Assembly (NCBI GenBank): GCA_002914845.1
Contig: JXTC01000010.1
Location: 706,493-770,492, forward strand
Length of the DNA stretch: 64,000 nt
Reading direction: 5' to 3'
Source of the DNA: Trema orientale
Taxonomy: Eukaryota; Streptophyta; Magnoliopsida; Rosales; Cannabaceae
Below, in pieces: positions 48,401 through 59,973 of the stretch; the first letter of the stretch is position 1, and each line of letters starts with the position of its first letter. The translations under genes were made by a program, and so were the position numbers. The notes beneath the pieces are model-generated. The model was not told the origin of the DNA. It made no database searches and saw nothing but the letters and a program-made list of their open reading frames with translations.

Positions 48401-50270
48401 GCTACATTAATTCATGTGAGATTATGTACTTGATCTAATTGATAACTATACATGGAAGGAGGGAAAGCTCCCCACTCATTTTTCTTTTTTATTTCCTTTT
48501 CAAAAACCTAAATAAGTACACATGTTTATATATCCTTTTAACTTAAATTATGTATAAGCCCCTACAAAAAATAAACAAAATAAAAAAATAACACCATAAA
48601 TAAATAAAAATATATTTTTAGGCCTTATTAGAGAAAAATCTTGGCTTTATCTCTTTAACCATACATATCTGAGATTTAACTATTTAAGGTTTAAATATCT
48701 TCATAGTTAAAAATAGTAATATATATAGGTGAGGTTTTAATAGAGATTTTTATTTTTGCTTCATAAATGGTTACTCTAATTTGGGCCATTGGATTTTGGT
48801 CTGATGGTTATAATAATATTAATAATTCTATTAAAAAATCTAATCTTTTTTTAATTCAAAATCTAACCTAACTAATATTTATATAAATATATAAAGTTAT
48901 TTATGACTTAAGAGATGGATAACATGTTTGTGACTTGATGAGTTGGATAATTTTTTTTTCATTCTCTTTTCTATTATTATTTTTTTGTTTTTATTAACAT
49001 TCCATACTTGATTCTTTATATTTTTATTCTCATTATATTTCATTCTTTACCTTTTATCATTGATATTACCAATTATATACAAGTATATTTTTCTTTCTTT
49101 TAATTTTTTTCTATATGCTATTTTTTTTGCTAGGTTAATTATTTAATAAGAACTAATTTTCCTTAACCAAAATAGTAATATAACTTATCTAGTCATATAA
49201 ATTCTCTCTCAATTTTTTTATTTCACATATTACCTATTTACCTTAATACTTTTTTGATTTTACATGCAGATTTATTTTACATAGGATAACAATTCTTTCA
49301 AAATAATATAATAATAATAATAACAACAACAATAATAATAATAAAAAATAAATAAATAAAAGAACAATATGTAGATTTTGGAAGTTATTTTGCATTATTT
49401 GAAAAAATTAACAATAATCATTCTATAGAAGCTCTTGACTATAGTTCAAGATGTCTTTAACACTTCTAAAAATATTATTTTTGAAAAAATTCACAAAAAG
49501 TCCTTTTAGCCTAAGTTAGTAAATGAGAACACAATCGTATATATGAAACTTTACTTTTTTATAATCTTAAAATTACTTGTATATATTTATTAAAAAAAAT
49601 TAGTTGTATATATATGAAAATAATAAAGAGATTGCTTTGTTTTTTATTTATTTTAAAACTAGGCATATTTATGAAACAAATAAATATTATTTTTTATCAA
49701 AACTTTATTCTTAAAAAAAACCATTCCATTTTTTTTTTTGGTCTTTAAAAAGTCACTCCAATAACTTATTCCTACATTAATGGAAATTCGAATGAAGGAA
49801 ATTCCCTAAAAGAATTATAATGGAGTAATTATGAAAAATTTTTCAATTTGATTAAAATAACCATCTATGGAGTAAAAAAAAAAAATCTTTATTGAAAACT
49901 CTCCCAATATACTGGGTTCATCACATAATTATACGGGGAATTTATACTCTAATAGTAAGCTAGTACCATTTTTGTAATAAAAACAACTTCCTCTGTAATT
50001 ATTTCAAAGAAAAGGTGTTTTTGTTAGTCATATATCATTTATCAAGCACCCCTAACCATATGAAAATAACTTTTCACAATAATAAGGAAAAAAGGGGGGA
50101 AAAAAAAGATGGTGACCATATTTTCCGATAAAACTTATTTTTCTTCGGCATAGATGAACATGGCTATAGTATTTCTCTGATTTTAGGGTTTTTCTTTTCT
50201 TTTCTCGAACTATTAATATTGATTTCACCACCTACAGCTACCTAATATCCAACGAAAGTATATCTTGATT
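45440..50270. other. Long AT-rich intergenic region
   Basis: No gene was recognised. A two-copy 47-bp tandem repeat (AAGGATGAAAAAGCAAAAAT) is at 47998-48091. A minus-strand frame at 47791-48060 is a product of repeated GATTTCAGA/AAATTCG words (a degenerate repeat around 47810-47990), not a gene. Short AAT/AAC trinucleotide runs lie near 49307-49345. Confidence 0.6.
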
Positions 50271-50279
50271 GAACAGTGG

Positions 50280-51745
50280 TAGATCTAGATTTTCGTACGT
50301 GATAGTGTATGACCAAAATAATATTTAATAAAATAGCGAAAAAGAAAAGGAGATCATACCTTCAGTCATAGCAATCAGATTCAAACTAATACCAAATAAC
50401 CTTTTGAGAGATTTTTGATAGTCTATCCAAGCACTTTATCCTATGACGTGATGGAAATACACATGCTTATCTTGTTAGACTAGAGATCTTAATAGAAATA
50501 TTTTCTGCTCTCATTATTTATTTTTAGAAGTTTTTTTACGTATATCTTCTCCCATCAAGAAGACGTATTTATTTTAAAGATGAGTTAACTGATGGGTAAC
50601 ACTTATCTTATCTTTTAGCAACTAACACAGAGAGACAATAACTGCTAGTGGTGAGATTTTAATTTAAAATAATAGGCCACTAAGCCTGACACATTTTTAG
50701 TTTTATAATTTCAATTAAATATTAAATATAAATAATATAAAAAATGTAAAAATATCTAAAATAAAAAACGTGTCCAATATTCTCCCAATTGGCACATTAA
50801 TCTTAATTTTATATGTTTGATCATATGAATCTATATAGTCTCTGTTTAATCCTTATACTCAAACAAGAATCAAAACATGAATCATGGCAGTAAGTCCTCC
50901 CTAAGTCGAGCATTACCTTTCTATGTATTACAATGTAATCTTTCTTTTAGAGAATGGACCTCCAAATATTCATTCAGGGTCTTCACTTAATATTCAGATA
51001 ACCATATTATAATTCTCTAATTTTATGTATACAACAAAAATGAGAAGACAATAAAGTCGTAATAAGGGAGTTTAAATACCAAATATTACATTAAAATAAA
51101 AGGTATCTTAATTATACATATTTACAAGAAAGAATTGAGTCCCATGTGCTACACATATTCCTTATACAACTTAGGTAGCAACGCTTTAATTAAGGGATCT
51201 GCAACCATCAACATGCTGCTGATGTGCTCAAAAGCCACATTTTTATCCTTAACATGTTCTCTAATGGCTAAGTACTTTATATCGATGTGCTTGCTTCGAC
51301 TCCCACTCGTGTTGTTCTTAGCCAAGAACACTGCAATAGAATTATCACAATATATTTTTAATGGCTTAGAAATGGAATCAACAACTCCAAGCCCTGAAAT
51401 AAAACTTTGAAGCCAAATAACCTATGACATCGCTTCAAAACACGATACAAACTCTGCCTCTGTAGTTAAAGTGGTGACCAATGATTACTTTGTACTTCTC
51501 CAAGAAATGGCCCATCTAGCTAGTAAGAAGACATATCCAGATATCGACTTTCTAGAGTCAAGGCAACTGGCAAAGTCAAAATCTAAATATCCAATCACTT
51601 TAAGATGATCAGATCGTCTGTAGGTAAGCATGTAGTCCTTAGTCCCTTTAAGATATCTCATGACTTTCTTTACAGCTTTTTAGTGTTCCAGACCAGGGTT
51701 ACTTTAATATCTACCTAGCATTCCAAAGTAAAGATATGCTTGTGT
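50280..51745 (-). mobile_element. Ty1-copia 3' half: RT end, RNase H, polypurine tract, partial LTR
   Basis: Minus-strand translation in one main frame, broken by several stops, gives the end of RT (VMRYLKGTKDYMLTYR), then RNase H: DFDFASCLDSRKSISGYVF, LTTEAEFVS, KIYCDNSIAVFLAKN, RSKHIDIKYLAIREHVKDK and the end of the domain at about 51149. About 350 bp further a polypurine-like TTGGGAGAA (about 50788-50797) is followed by a probable LTR start (ATTGGACACG, ancestral TGTTGG). The 5' two thirds of the element are absent. It is a dead fragment. The outer LTR edge is not resolved. Confidence 0.85.
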
Positions 51746-52840
51746 CGGTCAGCACATTGACTGTTAGTCGTCACCAGTTTGAGTTTGATAGGTAGACAAA
51801 TGAATAAAAATATACTAGATGACGTGATTTTATCGTATCAATGCTGATAGAACAGATAAGTTCATCTAACAAACATGTCAATCAATTAGAAATGTACAAA
51901 TAGTATCCCCGCATAATTAACACAAGTTCTAACGCATGGAAAACATATTAATCGGTTCGGAATATATATATTTAAGCTTATATGCATATGAATGAGTATC
52001 TTATATAAGTATATAATTTAGTACTCATATATAATATATAAATATAATTACAACAGTAAGTATACATAAGCATATAAATGTACTAAGGTAATTAATATAA
52101 AGAAAAGTAATACAAGAGTGGAATGTAGAAAAACTCGAAGTTCTCAATAGAACTCTCATGGGAAGAACTATGAAGGGGAAGAATGGCCTTCCTACTCTTT
52201 TTTTTTGGTTGTAAGAGAATAAGAAAACTAATCTCTAGATCTTAAGTCTTTTTTATGAGTCTTTAGATTGTCTAAATTGCAACCTATATTTAAATTTTTA
52301 ACATAAAATACATGTGAGAAATACGTGGTAGAATCTGAAAGGGTATTTAAAAGGTAATTTGGGAATTTTAAACGTAAAAATGAACAATTACTAAAATCTT
52401 CTCTAAATTTGCAGCTTTAGGAACCATTAAAAATACTAAAAAATGCATCTTTTCTTCTTTTTAAATCCTTTTATTCAGTTTATTTTCTCTCAAATACACT
52501 TTCAGATTCTACAACGTACTCCGCATGTGTGTTTTTAGTAGAAATTTAGTAAAATGTTACAATTTAAACAATCTAGGAACTAAATTGCTTCAAATCAGAA
52601 AATTCAAGGGTTTATTTGTCATAATTAGAACTTTTAAGGACCAAATTACCACATGTTGGATAGTTTGGGGACCATTTGTGCCATAAAACTGTAAGATACG
52701 ACAATAAACCTTATGTCGTTGTATATGTAAACGACGTACAGGAACATGTCTTTGGGCATAAACGACACCACCTCCCCAGTTCAATTGAAAATACATAGTA
52801 GTGAGAACTGAAAATCATTACTGTGAATCTGCAACTCCAA
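51746..52840. other. Intergenic DNA upstream of DRT111
   Basis: No gene seen. An AT-rich stretch with TATATAA words occurs at 51960-52070. The last 150 bp become more GC-rich towards the DRT111 leader. Confidence 0.55.
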
Positions 52841-52849
52841 TCACCAGCA

Positions 52850-53205
52850 AGCAATTCAACGAGGACGACGACACAGCTGAGCTGAGAGTCTATCTCAGCT
52901 CCACCCTGAACTTTCTTGGTACGTGTTATTTATTTATTTATGTATTTATTCACTTTATTTTGGAAAAATCACATTGATTCACCAAGCGTTAATGTCCCAA
53001 AACCCTAACTTCTTGTCTTCCAATCCTAGAACTCTCTTCCATTCAATTTTAAATTCAGGACCTAAGCCGAAAACATTCGATGATTAAACCAGTAATTTCT
53101 CCTCTTAATTAACACCCAATTTTTGAATTTCTAGGGTTTTTAAAGCTTAGTGGCCACGAAGAAGAAGAAAAGGGGGAAGGAATAAGGGTTTTAATAATCG
53201 CCCAG
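52850..53205 (+). promoter_or_regulatory. DRT111 5' leader with probable UTR intron
   Basis: A donor-like CTTG/GTACGT at 52918/52919 and an acceptor TTTCTAG at 53134 would remove a 216-bp intron from the 5' UTR. A telo-box-like AAACCCTAAC lies inside it, near 53000. The leader exon would include AGTCTATCTCAGCTCCACCC. Inferred from splice signals only. Confidence 0.5.
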
Positions 53206-55599
53206 ATGTTAGGTGGATTGTACGGTGATCTCCCTCCGCCCTCTTCTGCCGATGAAGAGAAACCAACCAATTCCACTGTCTGGTCAAGCAGCACAAAAAT
53301 GGCGCCGCCGACCCTCCGTAAGCCCTCGTCGGTTTTTGCCCCACCGCAGACGATTCTAAAAACCCAAAGCAAAAATAAGTCTGGGAATTCGGTCCCGCCG
53401 AAAGGTATTGCGTCGCCGGCGGTGGCGCCGTTGCCTTCGGTTTCGCCGGAGCTGGTTGTGCAGCCTGCTCTTGTGGGGGTTACTTCCACGGTGATAGAAG
53501 AGTATGACCCGGCGAGGCCGAATGACTATGAGGAGTATAGGAGGGAGAAGAAGAAGAAATTGATGGAGGTTGAGATGAGGAGAGAGCTTGAGAAAAGGCG
53601 GCAAGAGGAGGAGGAGAGGGAGAGGGAGAGGGAGAGAGAGCGGAGGGAGAGAGAAGATAGGGAAAGAGAGAGGGAGAAAGAGAGGGATTATGGTGATTCG
53701 CGGTTGAACATTTCGGGTGAGGAAGCGTGGAGAAGACGAGCTGCAATGAGCGGTGCAGTGCCGAGATCGCCTTCTCCGCCAAATAATGGAGATGGGTTTG
53801 CCATTGGAAAGTCAGAAACCAGTGGTTTGGGTGTGGGTGCTGGTGGGCATATGACTGCAGCACAAAGAATGATGGCAAAGATGGGATGGAAGGAGGGTCA
53901 AGGACTTGGCAAGCAAGAGCAGGGAATAACTACTCCTTTGATGGCCAAGAAAACAGATCGTCGAGCTGGCGTGATTGTAAATGCTAGTGAATCGAAGCCG
54001 GAGAAGAAGGTTAAGAGTGTGAATCTTAATGGGCCACCCACTCGGGTTCTGATGCTTAGAAATATGGTATGCCTTATACCTCAGTTTATGATACTTGTTG
54101 TCTGTTTACTTCTTGAGTGCTTTAAAGTGAAAAGTTACTATGATTGAGAAGTTTACTCATGGCGATATAAAAGCTTATTTTATTTGATTGTGAGTAATGT
54201 CAATGCTACAAACTATGAATCAAGAACTATCTTGTATAAGTATTACTTGAATTATGTCCATTGATTATTTTGTATTACCATATAAGGAGCTGTTGTAAAA
54301 CGAGACTAAGATAACTATAAGTACTCAATTAGATGTGTTTTGAGAGCATGCCTTAACCTTTTTATTTGTTTCAGTTGTTTCATTGTATTGGATATGGATT
54401 TCTTTTTGTTGCTTGTTATTCTCGCAACAAGCAAGAGTTGCGTAGGGCCATCGACTTGCAGTTATCTCTGAGTTTTGGACATGACGTCACTTTTTGAAGT
54501 AGATTTTAGTAAACTGGCTGTAATTTGTCCATGAATCTCCGTAAGGTTCTTTTCTTATATAAAAGCAAGCGTTGTACTGGGTTCTATCTGTGGTGTGTTG
54601 ATCTTAAGTTCATTAAAGATGCATGTCTAATACTTGAAAATCTGAAATTGAAACACAGCCGAAAACAGAGTAGTAACCTTGTTTGGCAGCCACACAACCT
54701 TCTGAAAATCCGTTGTCCTTTAATAGAAAGGGTCACAAGTAATTTATGCCTTTCCTTTAACCTTAGATTGAGTTCTACCTTCAGTACTAAGCATTGATCT
54801 ATTGATCATTTGGAGATATGGTTGTTGTGTTGTCATTTTAGTTTAGTTGTAACTGTTATACAAGCCTTCGTTTGTTTTGAATGTAATTTATTTTTAATCT
54901 TCATGCTGACTTTATGCCATGTTTAATCTTCATGCTGAACTTATGCCGTTCTGTAGCATTCCATCTTTCTATTTTCACGTAGTGGTTTAATGGTCAAGCA
55001 TTAGTTGGTTAGTTCCGACTTCAGATCTCCTCTGTTACTTAATTTTCTTATTTTATCATAATCTTTAGTTGCAAGCTAAATTATATCTGCACAACACTTG
55101 GTTTCGAACATTTAGTCCTTTTTTTCCCTTTATTTACTTGGTTGGTAATTCCAAGAGCTAATATTCCGGCCATTTTCAAGATGCATGGAGGGGCAGGAGG
55201 AGGGGGTAAAGTGTGTTAGGTCGTTCATTATGCTTTATTATGATTTAAGTGATTCCTTAATGCCATTATTAACATGAGAATCTTGTTTATGTGTTTCTGT
55301 AGGTGGGACCTGGTGAGGTAGACGATGAGCTAGAAGAGGAGGTAGGATCAGAGTGTGCGAAGTATGGAACAGTGACTCGAGTTCTCATATTCGAGATAAC
55401 GGAGCCAAATTTTCCAGTTGATGAAGCAGTAAGAATCTTCGTGCAGTTTGAGAGATCTGAGGAAACAACAAAAGCATTGATTGATCTTGATGGTCGGTAC
55501 TTTGGGGGAAGAATAGTCCGCGCTTCATTCTATGATGAGGAAAGATTCGGAAAGAATGAGTTGGCTCCGATGCCAGGAGAAATTCCTGGTTTCTTTTGA
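53206..55599 (+). CDS. DRT111: DRT111/SFPS (SPF45-like) G-patch and RRM splicing factor
   Basis: Two exons, 53206-54066 and 55303-55599; phase 0 junction; 385 residues, the size known for plant DRT111. The start MLGGLYGDLPPP is the family N-terminus. A Glu/Arg-rich charged helix covers about residues 105-165. A G-patch spans about 216-262 (AAQRMMAKMGWKEGQGLGK, GITTPLMAKKTDRRAG). The RRM of the U2AF-homology (UHM) type covers about 277-380 (RVLMLRNMVGPGEVDDELEE, RIFVQFERSEETTKALIDL, GRYFGGRIVRASFYDEERF). The family joins early spliceosomes at the 3' splice site; in Arabidopsis it affects splicing in phytochrome and ABA responses. The single intron falls between RNP2 and the first helix of the RRM. 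Nothing suggests damage. Confidence 0.96.
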
Positions 55600-56748
55600 G
55601 TCGGATGAGAAGCTTCAAATGTATGACAAATTCTCTTATTTTGGAAGGAAATGGACTCAGAGTCAAACAAACGTTGTAGGTAACATTTTACTGGTCTAAT
55701 ATTCTGGAAGTTTGTGAAAACAAAAAAGAAAAGTGTTGTTACATTGCAACAGAGAAATTGTCACCAAAGAACAGCTTGGAGCTTTTTATCAATCAGGCTT
55801 TTGGTTCACTAATCTTAGTCATAAGTCCGTAATTATAACTTGCTGATTATGAAATTGTGATTCCATTATGGCTTTGTGTAAACTTTCATCTAAGAGCAAT
55901 AATCCTCAAGTTTTGAGTTCTGGAGGCAAAATTTTTGTTTATGTTTATCATTTAAATTGCTACTTATTGTTGTGCTGCCTATCTAGAGGCTTGCTCTCTC
56001 TTCTAATTTAGAATATGAAGTAAAACAATTGAATCAAACTACTTCGAAATTGATCGTTTCATTTCATTCAAAATCTACCTTGAAGAACAGTCAAAATATA
56101 AGTATACATTAAAAAAAAAAAAAAAGAGAAGATAACGAAAACTTTGGATTTAAGAGCCTAATGAATTGATCACTTAACATTAGAAATCTAAAGAATTCTA
56201 TATGCTTACCGGGCCTGTCGGGTTCAGCTGGTGGTTAGAATAGACATTAACAACAAAATTTATGCATGGGCTTTGAACAAAAATACCCTACTTTTGGGGC
56301 AAGGATTAGTATATATCTCTTTTTTATTTTGTTAACAAATGTATCCCTTTTATATTTTATTCATTCACGGATTCACGTCAATCTCTGGCTGATCGAATGA
56401 TTTATATGTTTTTATAATATATATATATAAATAATTTTTTTTTTCAAAAAGCCAATAAGAAAAGAATCAAATTTACTCTCTCTGAACACTGGCAAAATAA
56501 TAAAAATTTAAAAAAATGTTTGATCTTGAAAAAAAAAAGAAGAAAAATGCAGCAAAATCCTTGTATATTCCAGTTTCTTTTTTCCATATATATATATATA
56601 TATAGCCTCTGTTCTGCATTTTTTCTATCGTATAAGAAACTAAGTGTAATAGGTTTATGTTAGTTAGAATGTTGCAAATGGCAAAGACGAAAATGATGAT
56701 CATGACATAGTAGTATCTGATATATGACTACATGATCTATAGTCGGTC
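55600..56748. other. Spacer between DRT111 and the BZR-domain gene (convergent)
   Basis: It contains the 3' UTRs of both genes. An A run near 56110, an (AT)n tract near 56415-56430 and a second near 56585-56602 are the only notable features. No additional gene. Confidence 0.65.
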
Positions 56749-57769
56749 CTAAGCCGGGCGCAGAGGCGAACCCACGGGCGTGTTCTGGTTCGAAGCGCGA
56801 GACTCCACCAAATGAGGATGCCGCTGCTCAAACCCTGCCGCCGCCGGACCTCCCCCATGGAAGACCCCGGACGGGAGTTGTATCCCGCCGGAAAATCCAC
56901 CGTACATGCCGTAAAGAGCCATTGGAATATTGTCGCCGCCGACGCCGACGCCGGAGTGGATCGGATCGAGGCCGATCGACGAAGAAGAAGAAGCTCCGCC
57001 GCCGGAGAAATTGCAGACCGATGCCGGAACCCCTGCGCTGGCGGAATCTCCGACGTGGAATCCGCCGCCGCGAGGAGAGGCCGTCGTCGAACATTCTCCT
57101 CCGGCACCGCCTATATTGACGACGCTGCTGGTCGGCGTTGGCGTTCCGCTCGTTCTCGCCGCGGCTCCGCAGACCGGACAGCCATTAATCCCGACCTATA
57201 AGAGAGAAAGAAACTCATAAAACGAATTTTCCTAGCTGTTTGGTTCCCGAGAAAATGTGAAGGAAAATAACTTGAAGGACGAGAAAATTATCACATTGGA
57301 AAGAAAATAAAATTTTACTAGGATTGTAATCGGTTAAGAGATTTTTCACACCGAACAGACAAACTGAAACCATACCAAACCTTTGATTTCGGTTTAAAAC
57401 CGAAAAAATAACAAATTTTGAACTGTTTGGTCGCCGAGAAAATGAGAGGGAAAATAAGAGAGAGAGCACGAGGAAATGATCAGAGTGAAAGGAAAAGTAT
57501 ACGTTGGTGGCGGCGCGGTAAGTGGTGCCGTCGGGTTCAACGATCCAACCGGCCTCTCTGGCGAGCTGGCGGAGGACCTCATTGATGTCGGCGCGTGGAG
57601 AGAGTGAGTAACCGCCGTGCTTTCTCAAGCCATGGAAGATCTTTCCGGTAATAGCTCTCCTCTGCCTCTCTCTCATCTTCGTCTTCTCTTTCTCAATCTC
57701 ACTCCTCCCTCCTCCTACAGGCGTCTGAGCTCCACTCGCCGCCGCCATTGATGCTGCTGATCCTTTCAT
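56749..57769 (-). CDS. BZR1-domain transcription factor (BES1/BZR1 superfamily, divergent)
   Basis: Two exons on the minus strand, 57769-57503 and 57195-56749 (stop TAG), phase 0; 237 residues from the chosen ATG. Residues about 22-84 form a BZR1-type DNA-binding domain: [46 protein letters not shown] and DGTTYR. This version resembles the BZR domain of BAM7/BAM8 more than that of BZR1/BES1 (which has CDNNEVL and EEDGTTY). The second exon is low-complexity Gly/Ser/Ala-rich and ends in PVGSPLRPA. No beta-amylase domain follows, and I see no LxLxL EAR motif. BZR domains bind E-box or BRRE (CGTG) sites. An in-frame ATG at 57748 (better context) and one at 57832 are alternative starts. Confidence 0.9.
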
Positions 57770-58323
57770 TGATTGATCTTCTCTCCCTACCTCTGTCTTT
57801 TTTAAAGAAGTACTAGTCTCTGTAGAACACACCAGATTTTTTAGAGGTTAAAATAGTTGATCGGACGGTTGGGGAGAGCAGATAAATCTGGATTGGACGG
57901 TTGTGATGGTAGGGATGTAGGAGTGTTCAGTGTGAAGATGAGGATAGAGGATTGGGTTTGAACGTCTTCTTTTTGCATGACAAGAGAGATGGTAGGAGTG
58001 CGAATTGCATGTCTTTTTTTTTTTTAAATTATTATTTAAAGAGAGAGCGAGAGAGGGGCGAGTGAGAGTGACGCGCTGGAGAAATGACAAGGAATATTTG
58101 GGATTGTATCAGTCTGCTATGCTTTGACTGGGTGGCTCTCTGGCTATGGCGGCTCGAGGCAGAGCAGGACTGTCATGATATTGCTTTTTGGAGATTTCAC
58201 TGTATGATTTTCTAGGACTTGGACTCATTCTCTCACTATCCACCCCCCTTTCTTTCTTTCTTTCTTTCTTTTTTTTTTTTTTTTTTTTTTTTNGTATCCG
58301 TTAAGGGGAATTCTGGGAACCCC
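57770..58323. promoter_or_regulatory. Shared intergenic promoter region of BZR-like and ARF2-like genes
   Basis: The two start codons face away from each other across about 550 bp. The region holds a T run near 58014-58025, a GA-rich stretch on the plus strand (about 58038-58056) and, on the ARF side, a (CTTT)n plus poly(T) tract ending in an N base at 58293. No clear TATA box could be assigned to either side. Confidence 0.55.
58250..58293. repeat. (CTTT)n and poly(T) tract ending in an ambiguous base
   Basis: CTTT repeats run into more than 20 T and an N at 58293. Length is probably unreliable in the assembly. It sits at the possible N-terminus of the ARF reading frame. Confidence 0.9.
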
Positions 58324-58652
58324 ATGGGAGAGAGCTTCTCTTCCGGTTTCGCTGACCACAGCGACGCTAGGAAGGCAGCCGAGGCGCGCAAAGGTCTGTT
58401 CTTCCTGTCTATTTCTCTTTCCGGTGCCGGAAATGATGATTCCGGCCGGCTTTTTGGTTTATTTCCGGCGAGGATTTCAGATGCTGATGTTTTGCTTTCT
58501 GGGTTTTGGTTTTTGATGTCGTTTTTGTGTGTTCTGTAGAAGCTGATGTTGCGGTATACAAGGAACTCTGGCACGCCTGTGCTGGGCCTCTTGTTACTGT
58601 GCCTCGTGAAGGTGAGCGCGTCTTCTATTTTCCTCAAGGACACATCGAGCAG
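58324..58652 (+). CDS. ARF2-like auxin response factor, first two coding exons only
   Basis: Exon 58324-58393 and exon 58540-58652, joined in phase (AEARK then [11 protein letters not shown]). The 61 residues end with [20 protein letters not shown] and [10 protein letters not shown], the invariant start of the ARF B3 DNA-binding region, and the donor GTAATT follows exactly where plant ARF genes have an intron. [20 protein letters not shown] is nearer ARF2 than ARF1. The next exon (starting VEAST in this family) is not found in the remaining 5.3 kb. In-frame codons upstream of the ATG (VSVKGNSGNP) also look ARF2-like, but a poly(T) run with an N interrupts them, so the true start may lie further left. 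Auxin-responsive transcription control is known for the family. Confidence 0.9.
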
Positions 58653-59420
58653 GTAATTTTTCTTCTTACGGCTACCATATTCCGGTATAAATTAGTCTAT
58701 TATGCAGTTTTGGTAGTTGGGTTTTCTTTTTTTTTTTTTTTTTTTTGTTTTAACTAAAAGAAGAAGAGGGAATGATCATTGTGACGTGACCATAAGAGCT
58801 CATCATCACTAAACGGTAGAGTGAGTCACCTAAACTTCATTCGAACAACTAACGACACTTTACGGCGAAGTTCGAACTGACGATCTCTAATTTCCAAGAT
58901 AACAACATTGTCATTAGGTCACCTGTTCAGTAGTACACTCTCACTATACCTTGTCTTTTGTTTATAGTTTATACAAATTAGTATTTATTTATATGAATGC
59001 TTACAAATTGATATTAATAAAATATTAGAAAAAACTAAACAAATTAATATCTAGAAATGTATTTTAAAATAACAAATAAGATTTAAAATGCTAATCTTAC
59101 GGTAAATACTAACCTTACGCTAATCGAGCTTATCCCATATTTTTGATACATCCTACCTGTTGGTAGGAGCGACTCAAAGTCAATATTTTTCTGTTAGTAT
59201 AATTATTATTATTTTCAAGGAAGATAGGTCCCTACAATAATAACATTTGTGAATTCGATTTTGTTGGTAATAGAAACTAAAAAGCAAAGATTATTTTATC
59301 TAAAAACAATTATGAAAAATAGTTAAATCATCTAAGAATTAGTTTTCAAATCTTTTTACTTACGAATCTGCTTTTGAAAATTTACTCTTTTAAGGTTACT
59401 AATTTATATGGAATGATATT
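58653..59420. other. ARF first large intron (or post-break DNA), left part
   Basis: No ARF exon is visible. The sequence is AT-rich with a T run at 58726-58745 and no recognisable element. Confidence 0.55.
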
Positions 59421-59973
59421 ATGAAAAAGAGTTAATTATAATAATAGTTCTGAATTATACTTATTTTATCACTTTACCTCCCGAATTTTCAACATACATG
59501 TTAATGTTCCTGAATTATATACTTGTTACAACAATGACCCATTTGTCATAAATTGTTAGTTTTTTAACCGAAAATGGTCATGGACAAACCGTATAAATGA
59601 GCATTATTTATTTTTATGAGTCTGAATCTTATTTTCAATTGTAGTTACCAAACTATATGCTTTACACATAACCCGTTTCTGTTAAAAATTTAACAGTTTG
59701 TGAAAAAAACGATCATTGCTCAGTAATTGCATAAGTCTTGGTCATATACTGTGTAAGTTGAAAATTTGAAGTCTCATTCTTGATTGTAGTTACTAAATTA
59801 TGTGCTTTGTAATGATTTATTTATGATAAATATTTAACAGTACGTGATAAAAGATCATTGTTGCAATAATTACATAATTTAGAGGCCGATACTGTATAGG
59901 CTAAAAATTCAGAGGCCAAAGTACTACAAAGTATAATTCAAAGGCTATTAATGTAGTTGACACTATGAAAATG
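59421..59973. mobile_element. Candidate MULE-type MITE, 535 bp
   Basis: The inverted ends extend about 60-70 bp: left TAATAGTTCTGAATTATAC and right, reverse complemented, TAATAGCCTTTGAATTATAC, then CACTTTACCTCCCGAATTTT against TACTTTGGCCTCTGAATTTT. The flanks ATGAAAAAG (59421-59429) and ATGAAAATG (59965-59973) match in 8 of 9 bases, the target length of Mutator-like elements. There are also internal direct repeats (TTGTAGTTACCAAACTATATG and TTGTAGTTACTAAATTATGTG, about 130 bp apart). No transposase. Confidence 0.65.

Noticed and set aside
53480..53878. Open frame of 132 codons antisense to DRT111
   Set aside because: It is a shadow of the GA-rich coding strand (Ser/Pro/His/Leu repeats) with no independent support.
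56700..57220. Several overlapping long frames on both strands at the BZR-like exon 2
   Set aside because: High GC leaves all frames open. The frame that splices in phase to the BZR domain and ends at TAG 56749 is the supported one.
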